From NCBI GenBank assembly GCA_027924585.1, contig BSBM01000261.1, positions 3,241,501-3,305,500 of the forward strand: DNA of 64,000 nucleotides. Direction: 5' to 3'. The notes beneath the pieces are model-generated. The model was not told the DNA's origin. It saw only the letters and a list, made by a program, of their open reading frames with translations, and ran no database searches. Positions 21,067 to 33,199 of this stretch are shown here, piece after piece. Source of the DNA: Larix kaempferi. Taxonomy: Eukaryota; Streptophyta; Pinopsida; Pinales; Pinaceae. Each line of letters opens with the position of its first letter. Positions within the stretch are counted from its first letter, which is position 1. A program made the position numbers and the translations under genes.

Positions 21067-23320
21067 TTATGCCAATTCCTGATTGGGAGATGATTGTCAA
21101 CTTGGAAAGCTGGGAAGAAGTCCTAGCAATCCAAAAGAGCATAGAAGAACAAAGAGTTTTAGAGCAATAGGAAGGGGATAAGAGGGGATATTCCGTCATC
21201 CGACTAAAATTATACAACAACCTCTAGTCAATCGAAAGGGTTCAACATTTAAATTTACCCACTACCCTTCTATATAACTCATATAGCCTCGTATGTTACA
21301 AACAATGCCTTCATAATAACCTTTAGCAGGTCTAGTGCAAGTAAATACATACTTACAAACTAGATACAAACATATAAGAGAAAGGAGTGTTGAAATGATA
21401 AATTATACTAGGAAACAAATAGGTACATCAGTGAAGAGACTCATTACAGTAGTATATCTCAAAAGTGACACTTTGAGATGGTCTGTGATAGAGCCTGTGG
21501 TGTCTCATCCCACTAGCCTCAATGTTTGGAAAGTTGATGAATACCAAGTAGCTTCATCCAATTTGAAAAAATTGACAAATTAGATTTCTACAAGAAGGAT
21601 AGTGACATGATATGTAAGGAGGTGGTACAATATGTCAAAGTGGAGAAAAATATTTGGAAACGTTTGGAGAGCTTTGGAAGCCAGAAAAAGTCACAATCAG
21701 AGCAACACAAGGTAGAATCAAGGAGATGGAAAACAAAGTAATGGCCTTAAGTGTCAATTCAGCTAATGGATCCCGTGATAACTCAATATTGAAGAAAAAT
21801 ATAATTAAATAGAACACCTCAAGAAAAATTTGAATATCCCTGCATGTCAGCCAGCTCAAACCTCTGAGCTGAGACAAGCTTAAGAAGAAATGAAAAATTG
21901 TATGCTAGCATATTGCGTTTCAAGCAGTTAGCATAATAGAAGGAAAAAAATAGATGATATTAAGTGGAATATTGCCTCACTCAACTTACAAAGGAACGCA
22001 TTATCCAATGAACATGTCACTTAAGGTTTACCTCTTAACATCCAAGAAGGAGGTGAGCTTGCAGGAGAGACAAAGAAAATAGTAAAAGAGCCCGAGAAGC
22101 AAGATGAAGATAAAGAGGTAATTGATGTGATGGATGAAGATACTCAACCTCAACATCCTATGCAAGAACTGGTTGAAAAAGACAATAAAATCGAATAGTT
22201 GGAGGCTGAAGTAAGCTATAAATATGAGATAATTGTGGAGCTTGAAGGAGACATTAGCAAGAGAGAAGATGACATCCAAGAATTGGAAACTGAGGTAAAA
22301 GAGCTTAAGAGTTAAATTACTAAGCTCAATTTGGATATAGAAGGGGAATCTTTGATTAGAAGAACAAATCAGACCCAATGGGATAATATATCCCAATCAT
22401 TCATGAATAAGTGGGATCATTGTGAGGTCATTCAAGATGAAATGGAAACCTATAAAGTAGTCAAAGAAGAAGTCACAAGGGTGCAAACAGAGTTGGGAAA
22501 GACGCATAAACAAGATGAGTAGATAATATAATTTTTGAATAGCGAAAGTAAAGCACAACTGGAGGGATTAAAGATGACAAATAGAACACAGCTGATCAAG
22601 GTGTCTAAACAAATGGTAATGAAGAGGATTATGTTTAAAAGAGCCCAAATTAATATGAAACTCTTGGCTGATGATATAAATGATTTTAAAAGCATGTTTG
22701 ATAAATTCATAAAAATGGGGCTGCCACATCCATGGGATGGTAATGAAGAAATTGTCCCCAAAGAATAATATAAGGCTACATTGTCATAGAAAAGAAATGA
22801 ATTGCCTCAAACTCGTGCCTTAGAAGGAGTGATAACTGGATATTAGGTTTTTGATAGGTTGAAACCTCAGTTTCAGATACGAATCCATTTGAAGAGACTT
22901 CCCATGAAAAAATAACTGATGCTGAAACAACCCTAGAGGCATTGAAGGATCATAGAATTCTAATGGGAAAGGATTGGAATGCAGTGTCAAAATATTCCCA
23001 AGTAATTCAACCTCAAAGATAAGCCACGGGGAAAAATTACAGTGTGCCACAAGGACAATCAAGTGGACAACAATTCCCTACAGTGCTAGGTCAATTTGTG
23101 GTTCAGCCAAATCCTTTCGCTTTTATGCCACATGGAGGGAAAGTGAATGTGCAGATGGTACACTAGATGGTGGGCGAATCAAAAGTACCTCCAGGTAATC
23201 AACCAATAGTTCATGTTTTTGGGAAACCGACTATGCAACATAATGTGTACATGCGAGGAGAAACTAATTAGACAAGAGGAAAAAATAAAAGTGCAAGTAA
23301 AACAAGTTAAAAAGTAAAAT
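21067..23320 (+). pseudogene. Additional ORF of gypsy A, C-terminal coiled-coil part
   Basis: After the solo LTR the reading resumes with MPIPDWEMIVN. From about 22080 to 22760 many Glu/Lys/Gln-rich pieces with heptad-like spacing suggest long coiled coils, for example KREDDIQELETEVKEL and EEVTRVQTELGK, interrupted by several stops. The tail to 23320 is Gln/Pro-rich and basic. Function is unknown; together with 17678-19043 it would make a protein of roughly 1,100 residues. Confidence 0.6.
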
Positions 23321-24130
23321 GGTTGCTATTGAGTTATAAATCTAAATATGAAAAGGGAAGATTTACAAGTTTGTTGCAAATTAGTTCAACTTAACAGAAT
23401 TCAGTTACTCCTTGAAACCTATATAATGTAATCCGAGTGCATAACTCGAGGCTGGTAATTTTTAAAGTGACTCTATCAGTTGTTGAGTAAATGAACTATT
23501 TTGTAATGTATATTTTTGTCTGAGATTAAGCTTGTTGAGTGCTACAAAGATGTTTTTCCTCTGTATTATGCTTATCTTCTTTGTTATCTTACACTTCTTT
23601 ATCCATGTATACTCATGAGATGTCAATAAAGTTCTGATTAACAAATTCACCTCCATATTGTGTAAGTGATTTGATATATCGATGAATGTTGGAATTGATT
23701 TTAGAGATTTAAAATATTTTGACCTCTGGCTCAGTTTCAAATATTTTATGAGATACAATAGTGTTTGAAATTTTCTCTTATTGTTGTTACAATGAATGTC
23801 TTGTTTCTTGAAATTTCATAAATGAGCTCATGATTTTCAATACATTTTGTTTACAAACTACTGAATTCTTTAATTCAAATCTTGGTAAGTTTATGCTTCC
23901 ATTAGGTTTAAAGAGATTAATCCTGTAGGTGCCTCTTATACCTATTGTTGTTTCCATCTACTAAATATCATCCTCACTATCAACCAAAGTACTATTACAC
24001 TCTGCAAGATTCCTCTACAATCAGTTTACACCATTAGAATTGTTCATAAATATTCACTTACAAGCAGGTTTCAAGAAATATATTTTTTACATATTCCACA
24101 TAGATTAGCTAAAAAATATTTAAAAATTGT
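23321..24130. other. Probable 3' end of gypsy A, boundary unresolved
   Basis: No coding signal. The sequence is T-rich and could hold part of the 3' LTR of gypsy A, but its partner lies outside the window and I see no TG/CA ends. The copia element begins at or near 24131. Confidence 0.35.
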
Positions 24131-24375
24131 GTTCTGTCATGCCTTAGCGTGCACTATATCATTCTAGTGTGTCTCAGGGAACTAACCATTCCATCGACTT
24201 TCTATCAACCAGTTGTTTGCATTCATCCAAAGAAGTATTCCGGTCGGTCGACCGACCAGACTTCCACCATCTGTCACCTCCAACTCCAGTTTACTTATAC
24301 TATCCAACTAGCAACTTTGTTAGTTGATTTACATGCAAAGAACATAATATTCCCAACGTTCTCCCACTTGTTGTC
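24131..24375 (-). repeat. Copia B 3' LTR fragment with polypurine tract
   Basis: On the - strand GTGGGAGAA (about 24360-24368) is followed by CGTTGGGAATATTATG, a one-base variant of the common copia LTR start TGTTGGGAATATTATG. The LTR contains the perfect 16-bp palindrome GGTCGGTCGACCGACC at 24242-24257. Its outer end is not defined. Confidence 0.65.
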
Positions 24376-24849
24376 TTCTTTGCATAAAAAAGAGATTTAG
24401 AACTTCAGTTCACTTTAACAGGGATAAATATCCCATCAATCCCTACACTAAGAAAAATTCTCTATTCTCAACGAATTGGTTAATGAGTCTACAATGTTCT
24501 TCATCATGTCCACCTTTTCCAATAACACCTTCTAGTTTTCCACCATCTCTCTTACAAAGTGGTATTGAACATCAACGTGTTTCATATTTGATGATATCCT
24601 GGATTCTTTGCCAGAAAGATTGCAATGTAACTGTCACAAGCCAACCTAACAACATGCTGACCAAACCCAACATATGAACACAACCTCATTTTAACCAAAA
24701 AAATTCCTTACATTCATGAGTAGCTTCCATTTATTTAGCCTCAATAGTCAATAGTGCAATGACCAAATTCCTCCTACTCATCCAACTAACCGCTCCACTG
24801 AATATATTGAATACATATTAGTTGGTCGATCGTCTGTGATCGATATCTG

Positions 24850-25110
24850 CAACCTAGTCAGAATTGACAAAACCATGTACATTGATTTCCTTATTTCCCT
24901 CAGGATCTCCTCCATAAAAAATTGTATAATTTGTCGTGCCGTATAGATACCTGAATACTCTCTTGACTATGGTCTTGTTCTCTTTTCTAGGTGTCGACAT
25001 GTACCTTCTCAATACTCCCACTACTTTATAAATACCGGGTTGAGTATAGGCCATACCATACATTAGAATACCTACAACACTAGCATAGGGAACACATAAC
25101 ACGCACTCTA
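24850..25110 (-). pseudogene. Copia B RNase H region
   Basis: The - strand reads YASVVGILMYGMAYTQPGIY and RYMSTPRKENKTIVKRVFRYL, the conserved link between RT and RNase H in copia elements (usually YRSAVGSLMY and HW..VKRILRYLKGT). The RNase H itself is degraded below 24854. Confidence 0.8.
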
Positions 25111-25242
25111 TTTATTCTTGTGTCTTAGGACAATTTTTAACAGATAACTAGTGACTCCCATAGGAATAGGAACTTTGACCGTTCTACTCTCTTGCATGTT
25201 GAAACATTTTAGAATTGTCTCAACATATTATCTCTCACTTAA

Positions 25243-26011
25243 CTAGAGCCTTATACTTGCACGATCTCTCTGAATTTGCATTCCAAGAATGAAATTTGTT
25301 GTTATGAGATCCTTCATGTCGAACTTGGAGGATAACTGTTGTTTCACCTCCTTTATCATATCTGAGGTTATTTCCGACCGACAACATGTTGTCAACATAC
25401 AAATATACATATATGAAATGACCACCGAATTTCTTCCCTTACACACAATGATCAACTCGACTTCTCACAAAATCCAACTGCTATATATACATGTCAAAAT
25501 TTTGATACCACATCCTGGGTGATTGTTTTAAAGCGTAGAGAGGCTTATTGAGTTTGCAGACCAACTCCTTTTCTCCTTCCACTGTAAAGCCTTTAGGTTG
25601 CTTCATATACATTACTTCTTCAAGATCACCATGAAGGAATGATGTCTTTACATCCATCTGTTTTATTTCAAGATCAAATGTTGTATATAGAGACATTAGT
25701 ACCCTTATGGAAGTTATCTTAGCAACATGCGATAAAATATCACCAAAATCGACTCCCTTGACTTGGGAATACGCTTTTGCTACCGGTCGATCCTTGTAGT
25801 TCTTGACTTGAACTGATACATTCAATTTTTTCTTGAACACCCACTTACTGCCAATTGTTTTCCTTCCATTTGGTAACACAACTAGATCCCATGTTTCTTT
25901 CTTCTTTAAAGACTCCATTTCTTCTTCCATGGACATTTTATAGAATTTACTCTCTGTTGAGTTGATTTCCTCCTTTACTGACCTGGGATCATATTCTATG
26001 GAAAATAACAC
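25243..26011 (-). pseudogene. Copia B reverse transcriptase
   Basis: The 176-residue open stretch at 26011-25481 has the copia RT blocks: WDLVVLPNGRKTIGSKWVFKK, KARPVAKAYSQVKGVDF-like text, ITSIRVLMSLY, QMDVKTSFLHGDLEEVMYMKQ and LNKPLYALKQSPRMWYQNFD. The catalytic box falls in the next, frameshifted piece as YVDNM near 25370-25400, so the second Asp of YVDD is Asn. DMKDLITTNFILGMQI follows. The enzyme is dead. Confidence 0.85.
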
Positions 26012-26169
26012 AAAAGCAGAGCGAAATTCAGGTGGACTATACCTTTCTAGCTTTTTTCTTTCTCGACCCTACCACTTGATGTCTGGAGTTTATTGTTCCA
26101 CCTCTTCGTTGGATTCAGTCGACTCACTTGAATCCAAACTTTCATTGTTCATTTCAAACTCTTGTTTTT

Positions 26170-26990
26170 TTGTTTTTCTCTTTTAATCTTTTCATTCTTG
26201 GAAGTGCCTCTAACTTTTATGAATATCACATATCTACTATAAACTGCCTTCCTTGTCATTGGGTTCCACAGATTATACCCTTTCACTCCATCCTTGTATC
26301 CGATGAAGATGCATTTATCCTACTTACTATCAAGCTTGGTTCTTTTCTCCTTTGGGATATGCACAAAAGCTTCATATCCAAAAAATGTAATATGTGTAAG
26401 AGAGAGTCTTTTACCAGCACATGCCTCATATGGAGTCTTGTTGAAAAAAAATTCGACATTGACCTATTCACCATGTAACATGCCATGTTGACTGCCTCTA
26501 CCTAGAATTATTGTGCAATTCCTGCACCACTAAGCATGCTCATTGCTTTCTCCAACACTTTTCTGTTCATTATTTCAACAAATCCATTTTGTTGAGGCAT
26601 GTAAGGAGTTTTTTTTTGTCAAGCTATACTATGCTATTTACATAGCTAGTCGAATACACTTCAATAGAATTATCCTCCATTATATGTTCTCAACACCTTG
26701 ATATTTTTACTTATCTTATTCTCCACAAGATATTTAAACTCTTGAAACTTCTCAAAAACCTTAGTTTTATTCCTCAGAAAATACAACCATGTCATTATGG
26801 AGAAATCATCTATGAAAGAAACATAATACTGAGATTCTCCTAGTGAAAGGATAGACACAGTTCCAAACACATCACTATGTATTAAATCCTATATTTCTTT
26901 ATCCCTAGTAGTACCATATGAGAAACTCAAATGAATATATTTGCGATGTTCACCAAAGTCAACTTATTTAGGATATCCAGGGAGACCTTT
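26170..26990 (-). pseudogene. Copia B integrase core
   Basis: The - strand shows HSDVFGT (first catalytic D), YYVSFIDDFSIMTWLYFLRNK, then LRTYNGG where the second catalytic Asp of LRTDNGG is changed to Tyr, and QQNGFVEIMNRKVLEKA with the catalytic Glu. AVNMACYMVNRSMS and a KRSYCISLGY-like C-terminal region follow, with stops. Confidence 0.8.
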
Positions 26991-27003
26991 GACCATACCT
27001 TTA

Positions 27004-27260
27004 CTATGCATAACATGATGACCTCTCACCTATATGTCCCATCCATTGATGCCACAACATTGTCAATTTGACTAGACAAGTAGATGTTCCATCCGACTCA
27101 TGAAAAATTAAATTAGCACATTCATTGGTGTCTGTCCTTCCCAATAGATTGTACAATGTTCCAGTCTGAAATCCTCTCATCAGTACCATTGCTCCTTGCA
27201 CCATCTTGTACATACCTTTATCAAATACATAATGCACACCTACATTCCCCATGTTTACTT
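27004..27260 (-). pseudogene. Copia B GAG-pre-integrase domain
   Basis: Reads GTLYNLLGRTDT and LWHQWMGHIGERS, the conserved LWH.RLGH block that precedes integrase in copia polyproteins. One of the zinc-binding His residues is kept in WMGH. Confidence 0.75.
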
Positions 27261-27589
27261 ACCGAGATTGGGTTTCGATACATATCTGGAATATGCAGTA
27301 CTCTTGGAAGTGTTCCTATTCTTCCATATTTCAGTTTCAATCAAAATTTAGCTTGTTCGACTATCCTAGTTGGTGAGTCATCTCCTAGCATTTACATCAC
27401 CACCATCAAAATTATCATACTCACAGAACCACTCTCTACTAGTCAAGTCGATCAACCAAGAGTCACTATCCGACTGTGTACTTGTGGAAGCCAAATACAA
27501 ATCTCCTTTCTCTTCTCGCGAAGACTTACAATCAATCAAATGACCTTCCTTAGACTCTTTTTCTTTCTCGACTTTGGTTGACTTATAAT

Positions 27590-28065
27590 TTCATCTATAA
27601 TTCCCAAATTTCCAGCATCGCCAACATGTTTTTCTCATTGGACTAGGAAATCCTGTCTTAGATATACCTCTTGAATTTGAATTTAAACCGAAGGTTTTTC
27701 CTTTTCATCTATCTACCGATCGAACTCTAACCATTGGGCCTCGTGGGTCGGTCCTTCTATGTTCCTTCATCTCATCTATTCTAACAAAAGAGATGCAACC
27801 ACAACATCGATCTTCACTATGATACTATTACTTCCAATTGCCACGACTAGGATATCTTAGGAATATGGCAAATAACATAACACACTGATGCATTTTTCCT
27901 CAGTGATTTTAATATCCACGAACAACAATTGAATGATCACAGTGTTGAATGCATTTATGTGTTCTGTAACCGAGTCACCTTCACCCATATGTTATCAATC
28001 AAATTGGCACTTCTCCGTCCGTGACGACACTGAAATGTCATTCACACAAAAGGACACTATGGATT
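27590..28065 (-). pseudogene. Copia B gag fragment with degraded zinc knuckle
   Basis: The - strand gives VTEHINAFNTVIIQLLFVDIKITEEK, close to the usual copia gag text, at about 27990-27880 (with one base-level uncertainty in the first residues). A CWRCWKFGNYR piece near 27620 is a zinc knuckle whose His and last Cys are lost. N-terminal gag is absent beyond 28065. Confidence 0.7.
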
Positions 28066-28390
28066 GAAGAGCCCTAATTTTCTATAGATTCTTTTAGCTT
28101 TGATCTTTATCTGTTTCTCCGGATCATTATTTTTTTGTGATATGATTTTAGGAGCTAACCGCGACTTCTTATCTGACATCTTGCGGGTCAACCACATGTG
28201 TTTTACTTACCACCCGTGGTTTTCCCTAAAATGTTGCACCTGCTACCTGTATGTAGCTTACTCGCGGGTCACCCACATGATGTTGCTAAGTCTATACTTG
28301 CAGGTTCCTCTTAAAATCACGAAAAATAAATACTAAAATCAAATCTAGGGTAGTTAAGGGAGTTTCTTTAAATTCCATACAGTCTCCAAT
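28066..28390. other. Spacer with CGCGGGTCACCC-type GC motifs
   Basis: A short + strand frame is open at 28100-28336 but looks random. The stretch holds GCGGGTCAACCACATG and CGCGGGTCACCCACATG (28182 and 28273), two near copies. Related ACCCGCAGG-type motifs occur at 29150-29250. Confidence 0.4.
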
Positions 28391-28955
28391 TGTTATCCTC
28401 TCAAAACAATCTTCCTAGCCTTGCTATGAATACAAGGGGAAGGCCATGAGAGAGAGGGTTCACTCTTAATGTATTGAAATGCTGGCGAAATCTATATTGA
28501 AGGAGAGGATCAAGAGTCCATAACTTGCTTTCATCAGTGCTAGTACAGAATGAGGTATATGTAATTGTTATCATTTATATGATCAATAAGAGACCTTTCT
28601 TTCCCATAAGCAATTGTGTCTAGTGTATGAATTGAATTTGGTGAATCTTTCATGCTTTGTTTATGTATGAGTTTCATATCTTATTATTCATATTTATTTA
28701 GCCAACTGTTTTGAGGAGGGTATCTCTATTTTGCAGGTTCTCCATACAAGATTGCAGAGCAAGGACAAAATATTTCAAGCTTGGATCAACCTTCTAGTCT
28801 TCAAAGTACTCATTGATTTACTTATTAACCCTAGTCCTTTTCATAAAGAAATATCTTTTTGTATGCCAAGTGCTGATTGCCTCAGATTATGTATGTCTTA
28901 GATAGTATGTTGGTGACGTCAGTAACTTCCCAGTCATAGGTTTAATTTCCGAACA
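28391..28955 (+). repeat. Candidate 5' LTR of a third gypsy-type element (C)
   Basis: It begins TGTTATCCTC and ends CCGAACA, and is followed after seven bases by a primer site, the same geometry as the nested element at 9897-9923. No second copy is in the window, so the assignment rests on the ends and the primer site. Confidence 0.5.
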
Positions 28956-28962
28956 ACAAAAC

Positions 28963-28980
28963 TGGTGACCATACTGGGGA
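28963..28980 (+). promoter_or_regulatory. Candidate primer-binding site of element C
   Basis: TGGTGACCATACTGGGGA resembles the tRNA-Arg site at 9897-9914 with several changes (TGG-GAC and CTGGGGA are shared). It starts 7 bases after the candidate LTR end. Confidence 0.5.
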
Positions 28981-31255
28981 GTTTCCTATTGCTCTAGGGG
29001 TCTTTTGTGTAGAATTTATTCAGTTTGAGTTAGTTTCAGAGTTTCTGGAAGAGTTTGCATAGGGTAGATAACCCTACTTTAGACCCAGAATTTGTTCTTT
29101 TTTGAGTTTTTCCTCTTTTTAAATTTTTTTTGAAGCATACCCGTGACCTGTCAATATATATAGTCGCAAATTTCCCTGTTACCCGCAGGTTTCCTGTGCT
29201 GCACCTGCGAATGCCCCGCGAGTTGCTGTTAATACAATCGTGGGTACCCCTGTAGGGTTCAATTTGCCTCCTAGGGTTGAATTTCTTGGCTTATGATTTG
29301 ATTGATTTTGAGTTTATTTCTCTTTAAGGAAACTTTTCAATATGTTTGCAGTTTGTATTCAAGTCTTTGCTCTTCCTTTGGATCTTTTTTTGGTCTTTAA
29401 GACTTGTTAGGGTTTGTATCTGAGTTTTTCAATTTTGAATGATTGGCTTGTGGATGCTTTGTGCGATATTTTTTTATTGTTGGTCTAACTGAGAGTGGTA
29501 TGCTATCTTGAAGAAGTCTTTGTGGATGATTTTTCTTGCCTTTCAGTTTCAAAGTGTTTTTATACCAAGTTTAGTTAATTCCATGCCTTGCTTGAGTTGA
29601 CTAATCTAACTTGTTTTCTTTAGAATTCTATGAGGGTTAGTATTCTATTCTTGTAATATTAGGTACATATTTGTATACACTTAGTTATTTGAGTGTGCTA
29701 TGCTCGTCCGTAGTTAGTTTTTCTTTTCATGTTTAAAAGAAAAATTCAAAAAAAAAGAAAACACGTATTTTCCTTAACATGCACTTTAGTTTTCTTTTAA
29801 TAACTAGTAGTAATTGCATACCTTTATTTTTGAAAAATAAAAAATAAAATTTATTTCATTTAGGTTTACTTCATCAGTACTTTGCTTTCGAAAGATAAAA
29901 GCGAAAAAAAGAGATGTAGTAGCATTTTTACTACACACTTATCATGCTTTTGTATTTTAGTTGGAACATCATCATACACACATACACTACCCTTTGAGTA
30001 ATAACAAACTTAAAAAGAATCTCTAATTTAAAATCAAGTAGAAAGTTTTCTTTTTAGGTTCTTAAACCAACTAGCTTAGGTTAGTGCTTTGGATTAGGTT
30101 GTCATTAACTATTCAAAGAAGTTAAACTCAAATCGTAGTGGCCATTCACTAGGTAAATATACCTCCGTAGAAGGTGAACTGGGAAGCTCCACTAACACTG
30201 GATTTAAGCATGAGTTTGTGTGAGGTTGAGTAGAGGATATACCCGTCCATTATTCAATTGAGCATCTACCAGGATTGGTGCTCGTACGGGGGCTCATTAG
30301 TACTTTGGTGCTTATGAGTTTCAGGCTTAGCTACCCTGCCCATGTGTATCGATTCAAACTGCGATTGTCCCCCTGGACCCTCTCTATAGTGTTGGTAGCC
30401 TTAGTATCCATACCTTTAGGTATTTGCATGGGTGTTAGTGGAAGGATATTTCCATTGCACCTAGAACATGTCCGGGAGGAAATCCCTTCCAGTTCTTTGG
30501 GAAGGCGGTTGGGTGATTCCAGCACTTGGACCCATCGTGCCTATATTTTAGACCCCAAATAACTATTCTCCGTCCCTTCACTAATCTGTTCTGGGCCCTG
30601 ATCATCCCAGATGTTCCTTTGGAAGGTTATCTGATTGACTGGTTTGGATTAGTTTAGGATATTTTTTTAGTGGTGTGTTGATTGATTACTCATGTTTTAG
30701 TTGGCACTAGGTTTTCTTTACATAGAATGTTTTTAGTTGTGGAGGACTGTTGGCCCCTAACAACTTTCCCTTGATTTTGTAAAATCAAAGGGTCCCCCAT
30801 GTAAATTTTGTAGATATTTAGTATTTAGTTTTATTTTATTTTATCTTGCATAATTTACTTACTTGTTTGATTCAATCTCTTTTGAACCCTTCAATTTTTG
30901 CACTGCTTGTTCTCTGCATCGTTTCCATGAAAGGGGTTTTGGTGATTTTCGGATTTTTGTCATTTACATCTATTGGCTTTCCAATTGCTCATCAATGTTT
31001 GCATATCTTTATTTGAGCTTATCCAAGTCACTTGCATACTTCGATTCGAGTTGGTTCAATTGATATGATGCTTCGGTTACTTGCAAAGCATGCACTTTCC
31101 TTGTTTTAGTGATTAAATGAGCCTATGACGAGACCAAAATTAATTGACTTTGTTCATTTAAACCAATTATAATATTTTTTCAAAAGCCTTTAATTCCATC
31201 TCATTATGCGAGTCTGACTTTTTATTTGTTAAAAATTTTTAGTTGCTACTTTGAT
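28981..31255 (+). other. Leader-like region downstream of the element C primer site
   Basis: No frame is convincing; the longest, 30275-30562 (95 codons), overlaps an antisense frame and matches nothing I know. At 30765-30790 CCCTTGATTTT and AAAATCAAAGGG form a strong near-perfect hairpin. If element C is Ogre/Tat-like this would be its long leader; its gag was not found. Confidence 0.4.
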
Positions 31256-31274
31256 ATAAAATTTTCTTATTCTT
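31256..31274. repeat. 19-bp target duplication of the LINE, left copy
   Basis: ATAAAATTTTCTTATTCTT here is identical to 33580-33598. On its inner side is a run of ten T at 31276-31285, the complement of a poly(A) tail. Confidence 0.85.
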
Positions 31275-31653
31275 ATTTTTTTTTTACACAAACGGTTGAT
31301 AAGCTTTGATTAAAAGTAGAGTCGGAAATTACAAAATGCAGAGGCAGATTTCTCCCTTAGCAGGGAAGCATCTAACGCTCCCTGATCATCATTTACATGC
31401 TTGTTTCTAGAGTAAAACCTTCTAGGTCCATGAAAACTATAGCATTTGACAAACTGCCCTAATAGCCTAATACAAAAGAAATACATAGATATACTGATAG
31501 TTTAAATAGAAGACTGAAAATTGGAGCTGTCCAGAAGAGTGTCGTTCTATGAGATGCTCCTAGCTTGTGACTTTCAAAGGTGCAAAGCAGAGACTAAAGA
31601 GCTGATACAGATGCATAACAAACCAAAAAAATACTGAACTGACCATGTTGCAG

Positions 31654-32271
31654 CTAGGGAATACCGACGTTCGTGACTGCTCCACTGGAGTTAGCAGTCC
31701 TGTTCCTATCCGGGCTTAGGTTGACAAAATTTCTTGCTTGAGCCATGAAGTTCTTCAATTTATCCATCTTCCTTTCCAAGTCAGACATATCACCGTTCCC
31801 TGCACCAGATTTATGATTTTTGTGTGGGTAGTAGAGGCCCAATGTCTCCTCCAAGTCCTCCACTTTCTCAGCCACCATACTGTTCTGATGCTTAACTTCT
31901 TGGTGTGTTGCTTGAGACAGAGAATAGATTTGGGTCAAAATTTGCTTGAATTCCAAGTTTTCATTGCGAATCAGCCAGACTTCGCTCTCCAACTCCTGTA
32001 GACGACTATTCATTTCCAAGTCGTGGTTCGTGAGGCCGTGCCTCTCTTCAAAATTCCGAGCACTCCCAACCCTGTCCTGCCTGTGGTAGAGGCCACACCC
32101 AGGGTGCCTTCTGTCCATCAAGACTCCAACCTCTTCGTCAACCAACGAAAATGCCCCGTTGCAAGCAGTGTTAGGGCTAATAGACTTGCTGCACCTGAAG
32201 CATTTCCGACAACGATTATCACCAACCAATGGAAGTGAGTGGTGATCCATACTGCTAACCAACGCAAACAC
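31654..32271 (-). CDS. Hypothetical Cys-rich and coiled-coil protein, 205 codons
   Basis: An open frame with MDHHSLPLVGDN near its start, a Cys/His-rich region (CRKCFRCSK, then HPGCGLYH) that might bind zinc, and a central coiled coil (about residues 85-135, with LQELESEVWLIRNENLEF and VAEKVEDLEETLG). The C-terminus is Lys/Asn/Ser-rich. I do not recognise the family. It lies inside the LINE boundaries and after an LTR-like segment, so it may be part of the LINE 3' region or carried along with it. Its openness over 618 bp is the main support. Confidence 0.45.
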   Translation of the reverse strand: MFALVSSMDHHSLPLVGDNRCRKCFRCSKSISPNTACNGAFSLVDEEVGVLMDRRHPGCGLYHRQDRVGSARNFEERHGLTNHDLEMNSRLQELESEVWLIRNENLEFKQILTQIYSLSQATHQEVKHQNSMVAEKVEDLEETLGLYYPHKNHKSGAGNGDMSDLERKMDKLKNFMAQARNFVNLSPDRNRTANSSGAVTNVGIP

Positions 32272-32349
32272 AAATAACCTGTGCGAAAAATGTTAAGATT
32301 TAATATGCTAAGACAGAAAATATCATCATTACATTCCATTTCACAACAG

Positions 32350-32884
32350 TAGCATATACAGGATCACTGAAAGAAGAACAAGCACAGCATAAACACAAGA
32401 GACATAGATTTATCCTAGGAAACCCTCATGGGGTAGAAAACCCAACAAAGCTTCCTCAATATAAATGACCAACAAATACAAAATATGTAATCCCAAACAT
32501 GAGCTCCTTCTCCTCCATAGCAGATCTGTCTCTCACCTATGCGCCACTCACAAGTGAGTGAATGTGTGTTAAATGAGGCACACACCTCCTCTATTTATAC
32601 ACAACTCCGACTTGTCTTTTACACTAACTAGGTCGGCCCCAACTTAACCACTTTACATAATGCTGATTGGGTCGACCCCTCTAGGGTGGTCTAATAACCC
32701 TTTAACCCACATGACACATACAGGGCCGACCCCCACTAGGGAAGTCTAATAACCCAAGTTACCACATTCTCCACGGAGGAATAAACATCTTCGGATACAT
32801 GACAAAGTCCCGTCGGAGGAATGAAACATCTCCGGAATAATAAGGTACACAATATAATATTATTAGAAGTTACAATATTTCAAC
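32350..32884 (-). repeat. LTR-like segment inside the LINE
   Basis: On the - strand it starts TGTTGAAATATTG at 32884, has a clear TATA box (TATAAATAGAGG at about 32595-32606), and later GGTTTCCTAGGATAAAT and TTTCTACCCCATGAGG, which resemble copia LTR transcript regions. The inner end and a target duplication were not found. Confidence 0.55.
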
Positions 32885-33199
32885 AAAAACAAGCTCAAAA
32901 CCAGCGGAAAGACCAACACTATCTAGGAGGAAGAACAAACAGTAGGAATGCGAAAAACAAACCACATACCCTTTATTAAACCGTGCCTTTGCCTGCACAT
33001 GTTGGCCATCTGTCCATCCGTCCAGCAGCAATAAATTTTGAAGTGCCTCCGAATCTCACGAAGATAGAGCTGGCCGTCACTATGGGTGGTGTGATTACCC
33101 AAATCCTGAAAATTGGAATTTCTATAGTTTGAATTCAAAAGATTAAGAGTTCTATATGAGGAAATGCGGAGGGCCAAGGTTCCATGGAGAGACCCTGGA

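Larger units (their letters stand above)
24131..28065 (-). mobile_element. Ty1/copia retrotransposon B, decayed
   Basis: On the - strand the order gag, GAG-pre-integrase, integrase, RT, RNase H, polypurine tract and part of the 3' LTR can be followed from 28065 down to 24131, which is the copia order with integrase before RT. Many stops and frameshifts are present and catalytic residues are lost in integrase and RT. I find no 5' LTR or tRNA-Met primer site at the right end, so the 5' end is missing at about 28065. Confidence 0.85.

Noticed and set aside
17678-23320. Calling the additional ORF of gypsy A an env gene
   Set aside because: No signal peptide or membrane segment is visible; coiled coils alone are not enough.
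30765-30790. Terminator reading of the strong hairpin
   Set aside because: Intrinsic terminators are a bacterial feature; here it is only a hairpin in a retrotransposon leader.
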